From JANQHS01 sp965267505 (GTDB lineage Bacteria > Bacteroidota > Bacteroidia > Cytophagales > CCMP332): a stretch of DNA of 64,000 nt. Under the pieces are notes generated by a model. That model did no database searches. It saw only the letters and a program-made list of their open reading frames with translations, and was not told the origin of the DNA. Shown here piece by piece: positions 44,328-52,600 of the stretch. The stretch's first letter is position 1. Each line of letters begins with the position of its first letter. The stretch covers positions 806,001 to 870,000 of the forward strand of contig OZ254081.1 of the NCBI GenBank assembly GCA_965267505.1, read 5' to 3'. A program made the position numbers and the translations under genes.

Positions 44328-45704
44328 CTAGCTTTCCATCAAAAGATCAATGCCTTGCCTTAAGATCTTTTGAACAGGCATTTTTGAAACATCAATAAAC
44401 TCACACAAGGCCAAATCTTCTTCAGCCAACTCATAGATTCCAAGTGCTTCCATCTCATCATAATCTTCAGCCATAATGGCCTTTAGAAGATAAACTGGAT
44501 ACACATCCATAGGAACCACCCTTTCAAACCCACCTGTAAGAACAAAAGGCCTCTCCTCACCATTTTGGTTAGTATCGAGGTCGTACTCCTTTTTTCCACT
44601 ATTAGCAAAGGACAATAGTCCAAAAGCACGGTGGAAACTCAATCTTTTAGTGATCATTCCAAACCAACCTGTTGTAAGGAAAAATCTTTCCTGATCCCCT
44701 TCAGGGATGACAGTGATCTGATCGTCGTAATGCCCCAGGTAACCTTCTTCCCCAATGGATTCCCCTGAAAGAACACTTCCTGAAACCACACGATTATTTT
44801 CTTCGCTAAGGTTATCCTTAAGGAATTTATCTACCCTTGCTCCAATATAGGTTTGAACGTACCCGGAATTTTTAATCCTAGAACCAGCGATTGCCACAGT
44901 CTTTCTGGCATCATAAATTCCTTCCATCAATAATTTGCCAATCATTACCACCGCATGGGGTCTGATGGTCCAAACGATATCTCCTTTATTAATCGGATCG
45001 ATGTGATGGATCTGAACCCCTACATTACCACTTGGGTGAGGGCCAGAAAATTTATGGATCTGGACATTCTGAGCCTGAGAAAAAACAGAGGCGACTTCAC
45101 GGTCTGCACTAATCGAAAGATGGACCTGCCCATCAGTTAGTTTTGAAAGTGCATCAACTCCTGCTTGGAAATATTTTTCTTCTCCTTTGAGAGAAACCCC
45201 ATAGTCTGCAGCCAAGGGATTGGTATCGAACCCTGAAACAAAAATAGACTTAGGCCTTTCATTTGGATCAGCAATGACAGCGTAAGGTCTTTGGATCAGG
45301 TTTGGCCAAATTCCGGATTTTAAGATCTCTTGTTTGATCTCTTCCCCGTCGGCATTGTTTAGCTCTGAAGGAGAGAACTGCTTGAACTTAAGATGATCAA
45401 CTTCACTATCAGCCAGAATCCTGATTTCCAGAAGTGCTCTTTTATCTCCCCTGACAATTTCAACAACCTCTCCGCTCACCGGTGAAGCAAATACGACATC
45501 AGGATAATTTTTTGCGCTGAAGACTGGAGTTCCGGCCTTGACGTTCTGTCCTACTTCTACTAGAGTTTTGGGTCTTTGGGCACCAATGAAGTTAGGTGGC
45601 CTAACCGCGAATGTTTCTGGTTGGCTAGCAGGAAGAATCTCTTTTTTTGCGGCTCCTTTAAGGTTTATATCAAATCCTTTTTTAAGCCGAATAATTTGGG
45701 ACAT
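44328..45704 (-). CDS. nqrA: Na+-translocating NADH:quinone reductase subunit A
   Basis: A 458-residue soluble subunit on the cytoplasmic side, implicated in quinone binding. It starts IIRLKKGFDINLKGAAKKE, the typical NqrA N-terminus, and includes GTPVFSAKN and VVMIGKLLMEG. It is the first gene of the nqrABCDE operon, with an ATG start and a well-formed promoter upstream. Confidence 0.95.
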   Translation of the reverse strand: MSQIIRLKKGFDINLKGAAKKEILPASQPETFAVRPPNFIGAQRPKTLVEVGQNVKAGTPVFSAKNYPDVVFASPVSGEVVEIVRGDKRALLEIRILADSEVDHLKFKQFSPSELNNADGEEIKQEILKSGIWPNLIQRPYAVIADPNERPKSIFVSGFDTNPLAADYGVSLKGEEKYFQAGVDALSKLTDGQVHLSISADREVASVFSQAQNVQIHKFSGPHPSGNVGVQIHHIDPINKGDIVWTIRPHAVVMIGKLLMEGIYDARKTVAIAGSRIKNSGYVQTYIGARVDKFLKDNLSEENNRVVSGSVLSGESIGEEGYLGHYDDQITVIPEGDQERFFLTTGWFGMITKRLSFHRAFGLLSFANSGKKEYDLDTNQNGEERPFVLTGGFERVVPMDVYPVYLLKAIMAEDYDEMEALGIYELAEEDLALCEFIDVSKMPVQKILRQGIDLLMES

Positions 45705-45734
45705 AAGTCTCTCTTGGATTCAAAAAAACAGGGG

Positions 45735-45768
45735 CAAATTTAGAAAAATTTATAAGCTCTGGTGCAAA
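45735..45768 (-). promoter_or_regulatory. Promoter of the nqr operon
   Basis: On the minus strand a TTTG (45765-45768) is followed after 22 bases by TAAATTTG (45735-45742), an exact TAnnTTTG -7 box. It lies 30 bases before the nqrA ATG. Confidence 0.6.
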
Positions 45769-45801
45769 AAAATGACATTAGAAATAAGGTTTTCAAGGGT
45801 T

Positions 45802-46680
45802 CTAAAGATTTGCAATCGCATCCTTTACTTTTTCCATCAGCCACATGGGTGTAGAAGTAGCACCACAAACACCAACCTTATCATCTCGATTAAACCAAGA
45901 AGGGTCAAGATCATCTGGTCCCTGGATGAAATAGCTGCGGGGATTTATGCTTTTACAAACCGCATAAAGAGCCCTTCCATTACTACTCTTTTTTCCCGCA
46001 ACAAAAACAATAACATCCATTTCCTCAGAGAATTTTCTCATTTGAGGCTCCCGATTTGAAACCTGCCTGCAGATGCTATCATTAAAGTCAAAAAGCTCAG
46101 ATTCTTCTGCCCCTGGGTTTTGGTCGAGCAACCTGTTCTTTATTTTCTCGCCCATGGAGTAAAAAGCCTTAGTGCTTTTTGTGGTCTGACTGTAAAGAGT
46201 CACTGGCCTGGAAAAATCTATTTGCTCCAGGTCTTCATCCTCCATTACAACAATTGCCTCTTTTTGAGTTTGCCCGGATAATCCTTCTACTTCAGCATGA
46301 CCCTTCTTTCCAAAGATCACCAATTGGCCTTTTTTGTCTTTGCTTTTATCAAAACTGTTCTTTACCCGGTTTTGAAGCTTTAAAACCACAGGGCATGAAG
46401 CATCAATGAGTTCGATGTTGTTATCCAGAGCCAACTGATACGTTGAAGGAGGCTCCCCATGAGCTCTAATCAAGACCTTAGCATCCTGAATTTCCTGAAG
46501 CTGATCCCTGTCAATCACTTTTAGACCCTTTTCCTCTAACCTTTTTACTTCCTGATCATTGTGGACTATGTCGCCAAGGCAATAGAGCTGCGAATCATTA
46601 TCGAGTTCATCTTCAGCCATCTGAATGGCATACTCTACTCCAAAGCAATAACCTGATTTCTCGTCGATCTTGATATCCAA
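45802..46680 (-). CDS. ispH: 4-hydroxy-3-methylbut-2-enyl diphosphate reductase IspH
   Basis: A 292-residue iron-sulfur enzyme that makes IPP and DMAPP in the last step of the non-mevalonate (MEP) pathway. The three cluster cysteines are Cys12 (GYCFGVEYA), Cys96 (DASCPVV) and Cys204 (DSICRQVSNRE). RAHGEPP and KKGHAEVEG supply the conserved histidines. It begins one base after cmk ends, and the two are probably cotranscribed. Use of the MEP route for isoprenoids follows from this gene. Confidence 0.96.
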   Translation of the reverse strand: MDIKIDEKSGYCFGVEYAIQMAEDELDNDSQLYCLGDIVHNDQEVKRLEEKGLKVIDRDQLQEIQDAKVLIRAHGEPPSTYQLALDNNIELIDASCPVVLKLQNRVKNSFDKSKDKKGQLVIFGKKGHAEVEGLSGQTQKEAIVVMEDEDLEQIDFSRPVTLYSQTTKSTKAFYSMGEKIKNRLLDQNPGAEESELFDFNDSICRQVSNREPQMRKFSEEMDVIVFVAGKKSSNGRALYAVCKSINPRSYFIQGPDDLDPSWFNRDDKVGVCGATSTPMWLMEKVKDAIANL

Positions 46681-46681
46681 A

Positions 46682-47359
46682 CTATTCCTCTATTAAGAAT
46701 TGTGCTTTTTCAACTATAAAGTTAACCTGATCCTTGAAAGAAAGGTTTGAACTGTCAAGCTCAATAGCATCTTCTGCTTTTTTTAGGGGATTCAATTCCC
46801 TTGAGCTATCTTCCTCATCTCTGGCAACAAGATTTGCTAGAATTTCTTCCTCACTGGCGTTGATGCCTTGATCCATTAATTGTGCTTTTCTTCTTTTTGC
46901 CCTGATTCCCGGATCCGCTAACATGTAGATCTTTAATTCAGCCTCAGGGAATACATTGGTTCCTATATCCCGTCCATCCATAACAACTTCTTTCTTCTCC
47001 CCCATTTTTCTTTGAAGTGCTACCATGGCTTCCCTGACATCTGCCAATGAACTGACCTCAGATACGTTGTCCGAAACCGGCATTGATCTTATTTCCCTTT
47101 CAACTACTTTCCCATTCAAAAGCGTTATCGATTCTCCCTTTGGGTTAAGATCGAATTCGATCTCAATGTTTTCCAGGCTTCCTTTTACCTCTTCATTCGA
47201 TCTCCAATTAACCTCCTGGCTTAAAAAATACCAGGTTACGGCCCTGTACATGGCTCCCGAATCGATGTACTTATAATTTAATCTTTGTGCTACTGCCTTT
47301 GCTGTAGATGATTTTCCACTTCCTGATGGACCGTCAATGGCAATGTTGATCTTCTTCAA
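46682..47359 (-). CDS. cmk: Cytidylate kinase
   Basis: A 225-residue nucleoside monophosphate kinase that converts CMP/dCMP to the diphosphate. The P-loop GPSGSGKS is at 10-17. The family signatures YKYIDSGAMYRAVTWY, VVMDGRDIGTNVFPEAELKIYMLA and RAKRRKAQL follow, with VARDEEDSSRELNPL as the lid. It is divergent from sucD and upstream of ispH. Confidence 0.95.
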   Translation of the reverse strand: MKKINIAIDGPSGSGKSSTAKAVAQRLNYKYIDSGAMYRAVTWYFLSQEVNWRSNEEVKGSLENIEIEFDLNPKGESITLLNGKVVEREIRSMPVSDNVSEVSSLADVREAMVALQRKMGEKKEVVMDGRDIGTNVFPEAELKIYMLADPGIRAKRRKAQLMDQGINASEEEILANLVARDEEDSSRELNPLKKAEDAIELDSSNLSFKDQVNFIVEKAQFLIEE

Positions 47360-47450
47360 AATGTCTAGGTCGAGTAATAACCTGCAATATTAAGTTCTCT
47401 TTCCAGGAAAATGGTCTTCCAGACGCATTTATTAAGGTTCAAAATTCATT

Positions 47451-47481
47451 TTTGTATGAGCTTAGTTTTAACATATTTTTG
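47451..47481 (+). promoter_or_regulatory. Promoter of sucD
   Basis: TTTG at 47451-47454 is followed after exactly 19 bases by TATTTTTG at 47474-47481. This is an exact match to the Bacteroidota sigma-A consensus (TTTG-N19-TAnnTTTG). It lies 20 bases before the sucD ATG. Confidence 0.7.
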
Positions 47482-47501
47482 TGCCCTTCAAATCCAAAAT
47501 A

Positions 47502-48374
47502 ATGAGTGTACTGGTCAATAAGGATTCCCGAATAATTGTTCAAGGATTTACAGGTTCTGAAGGAACTTTCCATGCCGGACAAATGATCGAATACGGAACC
47601 AATGTAGTAGGTGGGGTTACCCCGGGAAAAGGAGGACAAACCCATTTAGACAAACCAGTATTTAATACAGTTAAGGATGCTGTTGATAGCACTGGAGCTG
47701 ATGTTTCAGTGATCTTTGTTCCTCCTCCGTTTGCAGGGGACGCCATCCTTGAAGCGGCTGAAGCAGGAATTAAAGTGATCGTGACAATCACAGAAGGGAT
47801 TCCTACCAAGGATATGATCATGGTTAAGGAATACCTTAATAAAATGGGCATAAGAATGGTCGGGCCAAATTGCCCAGGTGTTATTACTCCTGGTGAAGCC
47901 AAGGTTGGTATCATGCCTGGCTTTATACATACCCCAGGGAAAATTGGAATTGTCTCAAGATCGGGCACCCTCACTTATGAAGCGGTAGATCAGGTTACAA
48001 AGGCGGGGCTTGGACAAAGCACTTGTATTGGTATTGGAGGAGATCCTATAATTGGAACTACCACCAAGGAAGCAGTAGAGTTACTAATGAATGATCCGGA
48101 TACTGAAGCTATCATTATGATTGGTGAAATTGGAGGTAGCATGGAATCAGATGCTGCTAAGTGGATTAAGGAGAACGGAACCAAACCGGTTGTTGGATTC
48201 ATCGCAGGACAAACTGCACCTCCGGGAAGAAGGATGGGGCATGCTGGTGCGATTATTGGTGGAGCCGAAGATACGGCAGAGGCCAAAATGAAAGTAATGG
48301 CCGAGTGTGGCATTCATGTGGTAGAATCTCCGGCTGATATTGGGAATACCCTTCTTAAGGCATTAGGAAAATAA
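47502..48374 (+). CDS. sucD: Succinate-CoA ligase (ADP-forming) subunit alpha
   Basis: A 290-residue TCA-cycle enzyme subunit that makes succinyl-CoA reversibly with nucleotide phosphorylation. The ATG at 47502 is chosen: the frame also opens with a GTG at 47481, but that lies inside the -7 promoter box, and MSVLVNKDSRIIVQGFTG is the normal N-terminus. GPNCPGVI and SRSGTLTYE bind CoA, and the phospho-acceptor His247 lies in RRMGHAGAII. sucC is not adjacent, so the beta subunit must be encoded elsewhere. Confidence 0.97.
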   Translation: MSVLVNKDSRIIVQGFTGSEGTFHAGQMIEYGTNVVGGVTPGKGGQTHLDKPVFNTVKDAVDSTGADVSVIFVPPPFAGDAILEAAEAGIKVIVTITEGIPTKDMIMVKEYLNKMGIRMVGPNCPGVITPGEAKVGIMPGFIHTPGKIGIVSRSGTLTYEAVDQVTKAGLGQSTCIGIGGDPIIGTTTKEAVELLMNDPDTEAIIMIGEIGGSMESDAAKWIKENGTKPVVGFIAGQTAPPGRRMGHAGAIIGGAEDTAEAKMKVMAECGIHVVESPADIGNTLLKALGK

Positions 48375-48439
48375 TTTCCCTGTGGCTGATCGGAATCCAT
48401 TTGCAGAATTCTGATAAAAACCAACAAGGTAAATGATAT

Positions 48440-48715
48440 CTATCGGGCCTTTTCTTCGAGGTCCTTGGTCTCAGCTTCAAAGAAGTCCTCGATCTTCTTG
48501 ATGCTGAGCTCATATTTGCTGAATTCCATCATCGTTTCAAATAGGACCATAGCCAGGAGATCTTGTTTTTCCACTATTCCATATTGATCCTTGAACTCTT
48601 TTAACTTTTCATTGATCAATTTGGCGGTCTTTCTTATTCCCTCTTCGTCTTCAGGCTTGACCTTTAAGGGATATTCCCTATCTGAAATTTTGATCTTGAT
48701 TGATAAAGAATCCAT
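48440..48715 (-). CDS. zapA: Cell division protein ZapA
   Basis: A 91-residue ZapA-family protein that bundles FtsZ. The N-terminal beta segment SIKIKISDREYPLKVKPEDEEGIRKTAKLINEKL and the coiled-coil C-terminus (MEFSKYELSIKKIEDFFEAETKDLEEKAR) are typical. It shares one base with the stop of the coiled-coil gene upstream and ends the pheT operon, convergent with sucD. Confidence 0.88.
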   Translation of the reverse strand: MDSLSIKIKISDREYPLKVKPEDEEGIRKTAKLINEKLKEFKDQYGIVEKQDLLAMVLFETMMEFSKYELSIKKIEDFFEAETKDLEEKAR

Positions 48716-49014
48716 TAGAGCTCTCTTACTTTTTCAATACATACATCAAGCTCCGAGATATAGTGATCCAAAAGTTTTTTGATCTCCTGCTTATCTCCAC
48801 TGGAAGAACTTATGCTCTCGATAATCGGATTTATTTGACTTGATGCCTGGGTTTCTTTTTGTACTTCAGCCTTAACTTGATTTTCCGATTTCAACCTGGA
48901 ATTCTCCTCCCTTAAATTTTGATTGACCGATTCCAGACCTTCATTCCTCTTTTTTAGGTCTTTTAAAGCAGAGGCAAAGTGGCTAAATTTTTGATTCAGT
49001 TCCTCAACATTCAT
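48715..49014 (-). CDS. Small coiled-coil hypothetical protein
   Basis: A 99-residue protein made almost wholly of heptad-like coiled coil (FASALKDLKKRNEGLESVNQ, NLREENSRLKSENQ) with a second helix at 75-99. It lies between pheT (4-base overlap) and zapA (1-base overlap). Size, coiled-coil content and coupling to zapA suggest a ZapB-like divisome partner, though I see no sequence signature to prove it. Otherwise unknown. Confidence 0.7.
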   Translation of the reverse strand: MNVEELNQKFSHFASALKDLKKRNEGLESVNQNLREENSRLKSENQVKAEVQKETQASSQINPIIESISSSSGDKQEIKKLLDHYISELDVCIEKVREL

Positions 49015-51428
49015 CTCCTGATAATAGCTTTAAGTTGATCTTCATAGGCCTTGATGATTGCATTCATCATTTCATCAATCTCCGAATCAAGGAAGGTCCT
49101 GTCGCCTCGCTCAAATTGAAGATTGATAGCATAGGATTTCTTTCCTTCTTCAAGTGGTTTCCCCTTAAAAATACTAAAGCAATTCATTTTGGTAAGGAAA
49201 GACCCTGAATGCTTTTGAGCCAATTCTACCACTTTCTCGTATTCAATTGATTCATCCAGAACGATCGAAAGGTCTCTATAAACCTGAGGGAATTTGGAAA
49301 TGGGTGTGAACGAAGACCTGCTTTTTAAAGAAAGCTGGTAAAGATCCTTAAGCTTCAATTCAGCGAACCAAATTCGGGTTTCCAATCCCCACTTTTTTCT
49401 AATTATCGAGCTAACCTTGCCGATTCTACCGATGCTTTCTTTTCCAATAGCAATGCTTAAACCACCATTTTCCATTGCTTCCCAATTACTGGGTGAGATG
49501 CTTTGGTTATGGATCCCAATGGAAGTGAAGAAATCGGAAAGAATCTGATTCAGATCCTTGAATTCAAGTTCTGCTGTTTCTCTCGACCAGGATTCTTCTC
49601 CTGTCCTTCCTTGCAATACAATGCCCAGGCTATCCTGCTCATTGTAGCCATCTTTTATCTTCTGGTAAATGTTTCCTCTTTCCACAAATCTCAGATTGCC
49701 CATCTTTCGGGAAACATTATGCTTTATTCCGTTTAGCAAACCAGGCAGGAGGGAACCCCTCATATGGCTTAGATCTTCACTAAGAGGATTTAACAATTCC
49801 ACCCCTTTCTTTTCAAAATCTGAATCTACGGAACCCTGTTCACCAGGGTTGGAAATTGAATTATTCATGGCCTCCCAATAGCCACGGTCCACAAAAAACT
49901 GCATTACCCGGTCATTGAACTGCTCTTCTGTCAATTCAGGGAAATGGGCAAAATAGTCACTACCAAATTGCTCTTTTAAAGGGATCTTGTTGAATCCATA
50001 GATCCTTAAGAATTCCTCGTAAATATCTGCCTCTTCAGTAACCTCAACCCTATAACTGGGAACCTCCAAAACCCATTCCGACCCAGTATTTGAGATGATC
50101 TTGAAATCAAGCAATTCAAGGATCTTTTCAACCTCTGATTCTTCAACCATATGACCAATATTCGACCAGAAAACCTCTTTATCTACCGCGATATTTCTGT
50201 TCTCAATTTTCTCAGGGTACAGATCAAAGACTTCAGATGAGACTTCCGCATTATGAATTTCAGAAAGCAACTGAACAGCTCTTAACAATCCTGGGATCAC
50301 CCCGTCAATATCTGTTCCTCTCTCAAAGCGATAGGCGGAATCTGTTTTCAGCTGATGCGTAAGGCTGGTTTTTCTGACAAATGATGGGTCGAAGCAGGCA
50401 CTTTCAAGGAAAATGGAGGTAGTGCTTTCAGAAACTCCCGAGTTGATGCCTCCAAAGACTCCTCCAAAACACATAGGTTCTTCAGCGTCACAGATCATCA
50501 AATCGCTTTCTTCTACTTTTCTTTCGATTTCGTCAAGGGTAGTCAATTTCTCACCCTTTGCTCCTAACCGGACCTTAATGGTATTGCCCTTGATCCTATC
50601 CATATCAAATGCATGAAGGGGCTGACCCAGGTCATGCATTACATAATTGGTAATATCCACAATGGAATTGATGGGCGATAAACCTATTGAAATTAAGCGA
50701 TCCTTTAACCATTGAGGGGATTCCCCAGCTTTCAATCCTGTTAATACTACCCCTGCATACCTTGGACAGGCTTCGGGGTTATTCAATTCTATTTTGAGAT
50801 CAGTTTCTGAACGAAATGAAACATCAGACTTTACTAAGTCTTTCAAAGGCCTGTCAAAATAGGCCTTGAGATCTCTGGCTACTCCGTAGTGGGAGGTGGC
50901 ATCTCCCCTATTGGGAGTCAAACCGATTTCAAAGATCGAATTGCTTTTGACTTTAAAATTCTTCAGGAGACTTTCTCCCGCATTCCGGTCCTCAGGCAGA
51001 ACCCAAATACCATCATGATCCTCGGAGATACCAATTTCCATTTTTGAGCAGATCATGCCCTCGGATTCTACCCCTCGAATTTTTGCCTTGCCGATCTTAA
51101 AAGGTTTATTTCCAATCGGATGAACCGTAACCCCCGGCACAGCCACCACAACTGTTTGCCCCTGCTTAACGTTAGGAGCCCCACAAATAATATTCTTTTG
51201 ACCTTCCTTCCCCAGGTCTACCCGGCAAAGCTGGAGTTTGTCGGCATTGGGATGCTTTTCACAGCTTAGGATCTTCCCAACCAATAATGGCTCAAGATCC
51301 TTTTCGGATCCCCCTGTTCTCTCAAGGCCTTCTACCTCCAACCCTACCGCCGTCAGGATCTCCGAAAGCTCCTCATCAGTTTCATTTAGATCAATGAAAT
51401 CCTTTAACCATTCAAGGGAAATCTTCAT
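49011..51428 (-). CDS. pheT: Phenylalanine--tRNA ligase beta subunit
   Basis: An 805-residue beta chain of the heterotetrameric synthetase. It has an N-terminal tRNA-binding EMAP-like domain (about 40-150, HPNADKLQLCRVD), the B3/4 editing domain (NEAC-like NPEACPRYAGVVL), the B5 domain (DRVMQFFVDRGYWEAMNNSI), the core and a C-terminal FDX-anticodon-binding domain (SKFPQVYRDLSIVLDESIEYEKVVELAQ). pheS is not next to it. It leads the operon with the coiled-coil gene and zapA. Confidence 0.97.
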   Translation of the reverse strand: MKISLEWLKDFIDLNETDEELSEILTAVGLEVEGLERTGGSEKDLEPLLVGKILSCEKHPNADKLQLCRVDLGKEGQKNIICGAPNVKQGQTVVVAVPGVTVHPIGNKPFKIGKAKIRGVESEGMICSKMEIGISEDHDGIWVLPEDRNAGESLLKNFKVKSNSIFEIGLTPNRGDATSHYGVARDLKAYFDRPLKDLVKSDVSFRSETDLKIELNNPEACPRYAGVVLTGLKAGESPQWLKDRLISIGLSPINSIVDITNYVMHDLGQPLHAFDMDRIKGNTIKVRLGAKGEKLTTLDEIERKVEESDLMICDAEEPMCFGGVFGGINSGVSESTTSIFLESACFDPSFVRKTSLTHQLKTDSAYRFERGTDIDGVIPGLLRAVQLLSEIHNAEVSSEVFDLYPEKIENRNIAVDKEVFWSNIGHMVEESEVEKILELLDFKIISNTGSEWVLEVPSYRVEVTEEADIYEEFLRIYGFNKIPLKEQFGSDYFAHFPELTEEQFNDRVMQFFVDRGYWEAMNNSISNPGEQGSVDSDFEKKGVELLNPLSEDLSHMRGSLLPGLLNGIKHNVSRKMGNLRFVERGNIYQKIKDGYNEQDSLGIVLQGRTGEESWSRETAELEFKDLNQILSDFFTSIGIHNQSISPSNWEAMENGGLSIAIGKESIGRIGKVSSIIRKKWGLETRIWFAELKLKDLYQLSLKSRSSFTPISKFPQVYRDLSIVLDESIEYEKVVELAQKHSGSFLTKMNCFSIFKGKPLEEGKKSYAINLQFERGDRTFLDSEIDEMMNAIIKAYEDQLKAIIRR

Positions 51429-51490
51429 AGGAAAAATTAAGCGGCCAAATTAAGGAATTCGGCCTTGAATCATATGCTGAAGTGGTTTTT

Positions 51491-52195
51491 TTAAGTGATC
51501 AAACCTTCATCTGAAAAGCTGAAATATCCTGAGTTGCCAAAAATTAGATGGTCGAGGATAGGAAGGTCCAGAGACCTGCCAGCATCAACCAGTTTAGAAG
51601 TAAGGGATTCATCAGCGGGCGAAGGGTTTAAATTTCCGGAAGGGTGGTTATGTATAAGGATCATGGATGTTCCTTTGTTTTCCAAGGCTAAACCAAAGAT
51701 CATCTTAGGATCGGCAACTGTTCCTGTCAGCCCTCCAGATGAGATCTTTAAGATTTTGAGTACAAAATTGGCTCGGTTTAGTATGAGGATCCAAAACTCC
51801 TCATGCTCCAGATCAAGCAAATGAGCTTTCATCAAATCATATACATCCTGAGAACTTTGTATCCTCTTCTTCTGGGACGTACTACTGGAAAGCCTTCTTC
51901 TAAATAATTCCATGGCTGCAATCATGGTTAAGGCCTTAGCATTCCCTATTCCCGGGATCTCGGTTAGTGCGGAGACCGGCATTTTAGCCAACTCATTTAA
52001 GTCATTACCAACTCTTTGTAAGACATTCTTGGCAAGGTCTAAGGCCGAAAGGTCTCTACCCCCACTACCTAGTAAAATGGCGAGCAGCTCAGCATTGCTT
52101 AATGAAGCTCTTCCTTTTAATAAAAGTTTTTCGCGTGGCCGATCTTCTTCTGCCCAGGTCTTGATGGGCATTTTTATCGGATCAGTATAATCCAT
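51491..52195 (-). CDS. radC: RadC-family JAB-domain protein
   Basis: A 234-residue protein with an N-terminal helix-hairpin-helix region (ALTEIPGIGNAKALTMIAAMEL) and a C-terminal JAB/MPN zinc domain (IHNHPSGNLNPSPAD, zinc ligands His182, His184, Asp195). RadC proteins are named for DNA repair, but their true function is unsettled. It sits between pheT and rpsT on the same strand, with its own gap and an upstream terminator. Confidence 0.93.
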   Translation of the reverse strand: MDYTDPIKMPIKTWAEEDRPREKLLLKGRASLSNAELLAILLGSGGRDLSALDLAKNVLQRVGNDLNELAKMPVSALTEIPGIGNAKALTMIAAMELFRRRLSSSTSQKKRIQSSQDVYDLMKAHLLDLEHEEFWILILNRANFVLKILKISSGGLTGTVADPKMIFGLALENKGTSMILIHNHPSGNLNPSPADESLTSKLVDAGRSLDLPILDHLIFGNSGYFSFSDEGLIT

Positions 52196-52211
52196 ATTTA
52201 AGGTTTGCCTA

Positions 52212-52243
52212 AAAATAAAAAAGCCCCGTCCAACGAACGGGGC
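52212..52243 (-). terminator. Terminator of rpsT
   Basis: On the minus strand GCCCCGT pairs with ACGGGGC around a 7-base loop (52223-52243) and is followed by a T-run (A-rich 52212-52222 on plus). It lies 24 bases beyond the rpsT stop. Confidence 0.85.
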
Positions 52244-52267
52244 CCTTTACCAAATAGTAAGGTCGTT

Positions 52268-52519
52268 TTACAAAGAGGCTACGTAGCTAGCCAATTTTGA
52301 TTTTTTATTGCTTGCGTTGTTTTTATGAATGATGTTATTCTTAGCAAGCTTGTCGAGCATACCAGAAACTTTTTTCAAAAGCTCAGCAGCTTCTTTCTTG
52401 TTCTTGGTACCTCTCAATTTTTTTATGAAGGTACGGGTGGTTTTCAGCTGGTAACGATTCCTCAATCGCTTAGCTTGATTCGACCTGATCCTCTTAATCG
52501 CTGACTTATGATTAGCCAT
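52268..52519 (-). CDS. rpsT: 30S ribosomal protein S20
   Basis: An 83-residue, lysine-rich all-helical ribosomal protein. The N-terminus MANHKSAIKRIRSNQAKRLRNRYQLK and the helix NIIHKNNASNKKSKL are those of S20, which binds 16S rRNA early in 30S assembly. It is monocistronic, with its own -7 box and a strong terminator. Confidence 0.97.
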   Translation of the reverse strand: MANHKSAIKRIRSNQAKRLRNRYQLKTTRTFIKKLRGTKNKKEAAELLKKVSGMLDKLAKNNIIHKNNASNKKSKLASYVASL

Positions 52520-52548
52520 AAAATACTGTCCTTTAAAAAATCGGAGTG

Positions 52549-52556
52549 CAAAGGTA
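52549..52556 (-). promoter_or_regulatory. Bacteroidota -7 box of rpsT
   Basis: On the minus strand TACCTTTG (followed by CA) is an exact TAnnTTTG box 29 bases before the rpsT ATG. No convincing -33 element is seen at normal spacing. Confidence 0.5.
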
Positions 52557-52600
52557 AAATTTCTTTTTCAAATTTTAAATAGAAGCTCCAAACCTTTTTC

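Noticed and set aside
47481..47501. Earlier GTG start of sucD
   Set aside because: It lies within the TATTTTTG promoter box; the ATG at 47502 gives the family's standard N-terminus.
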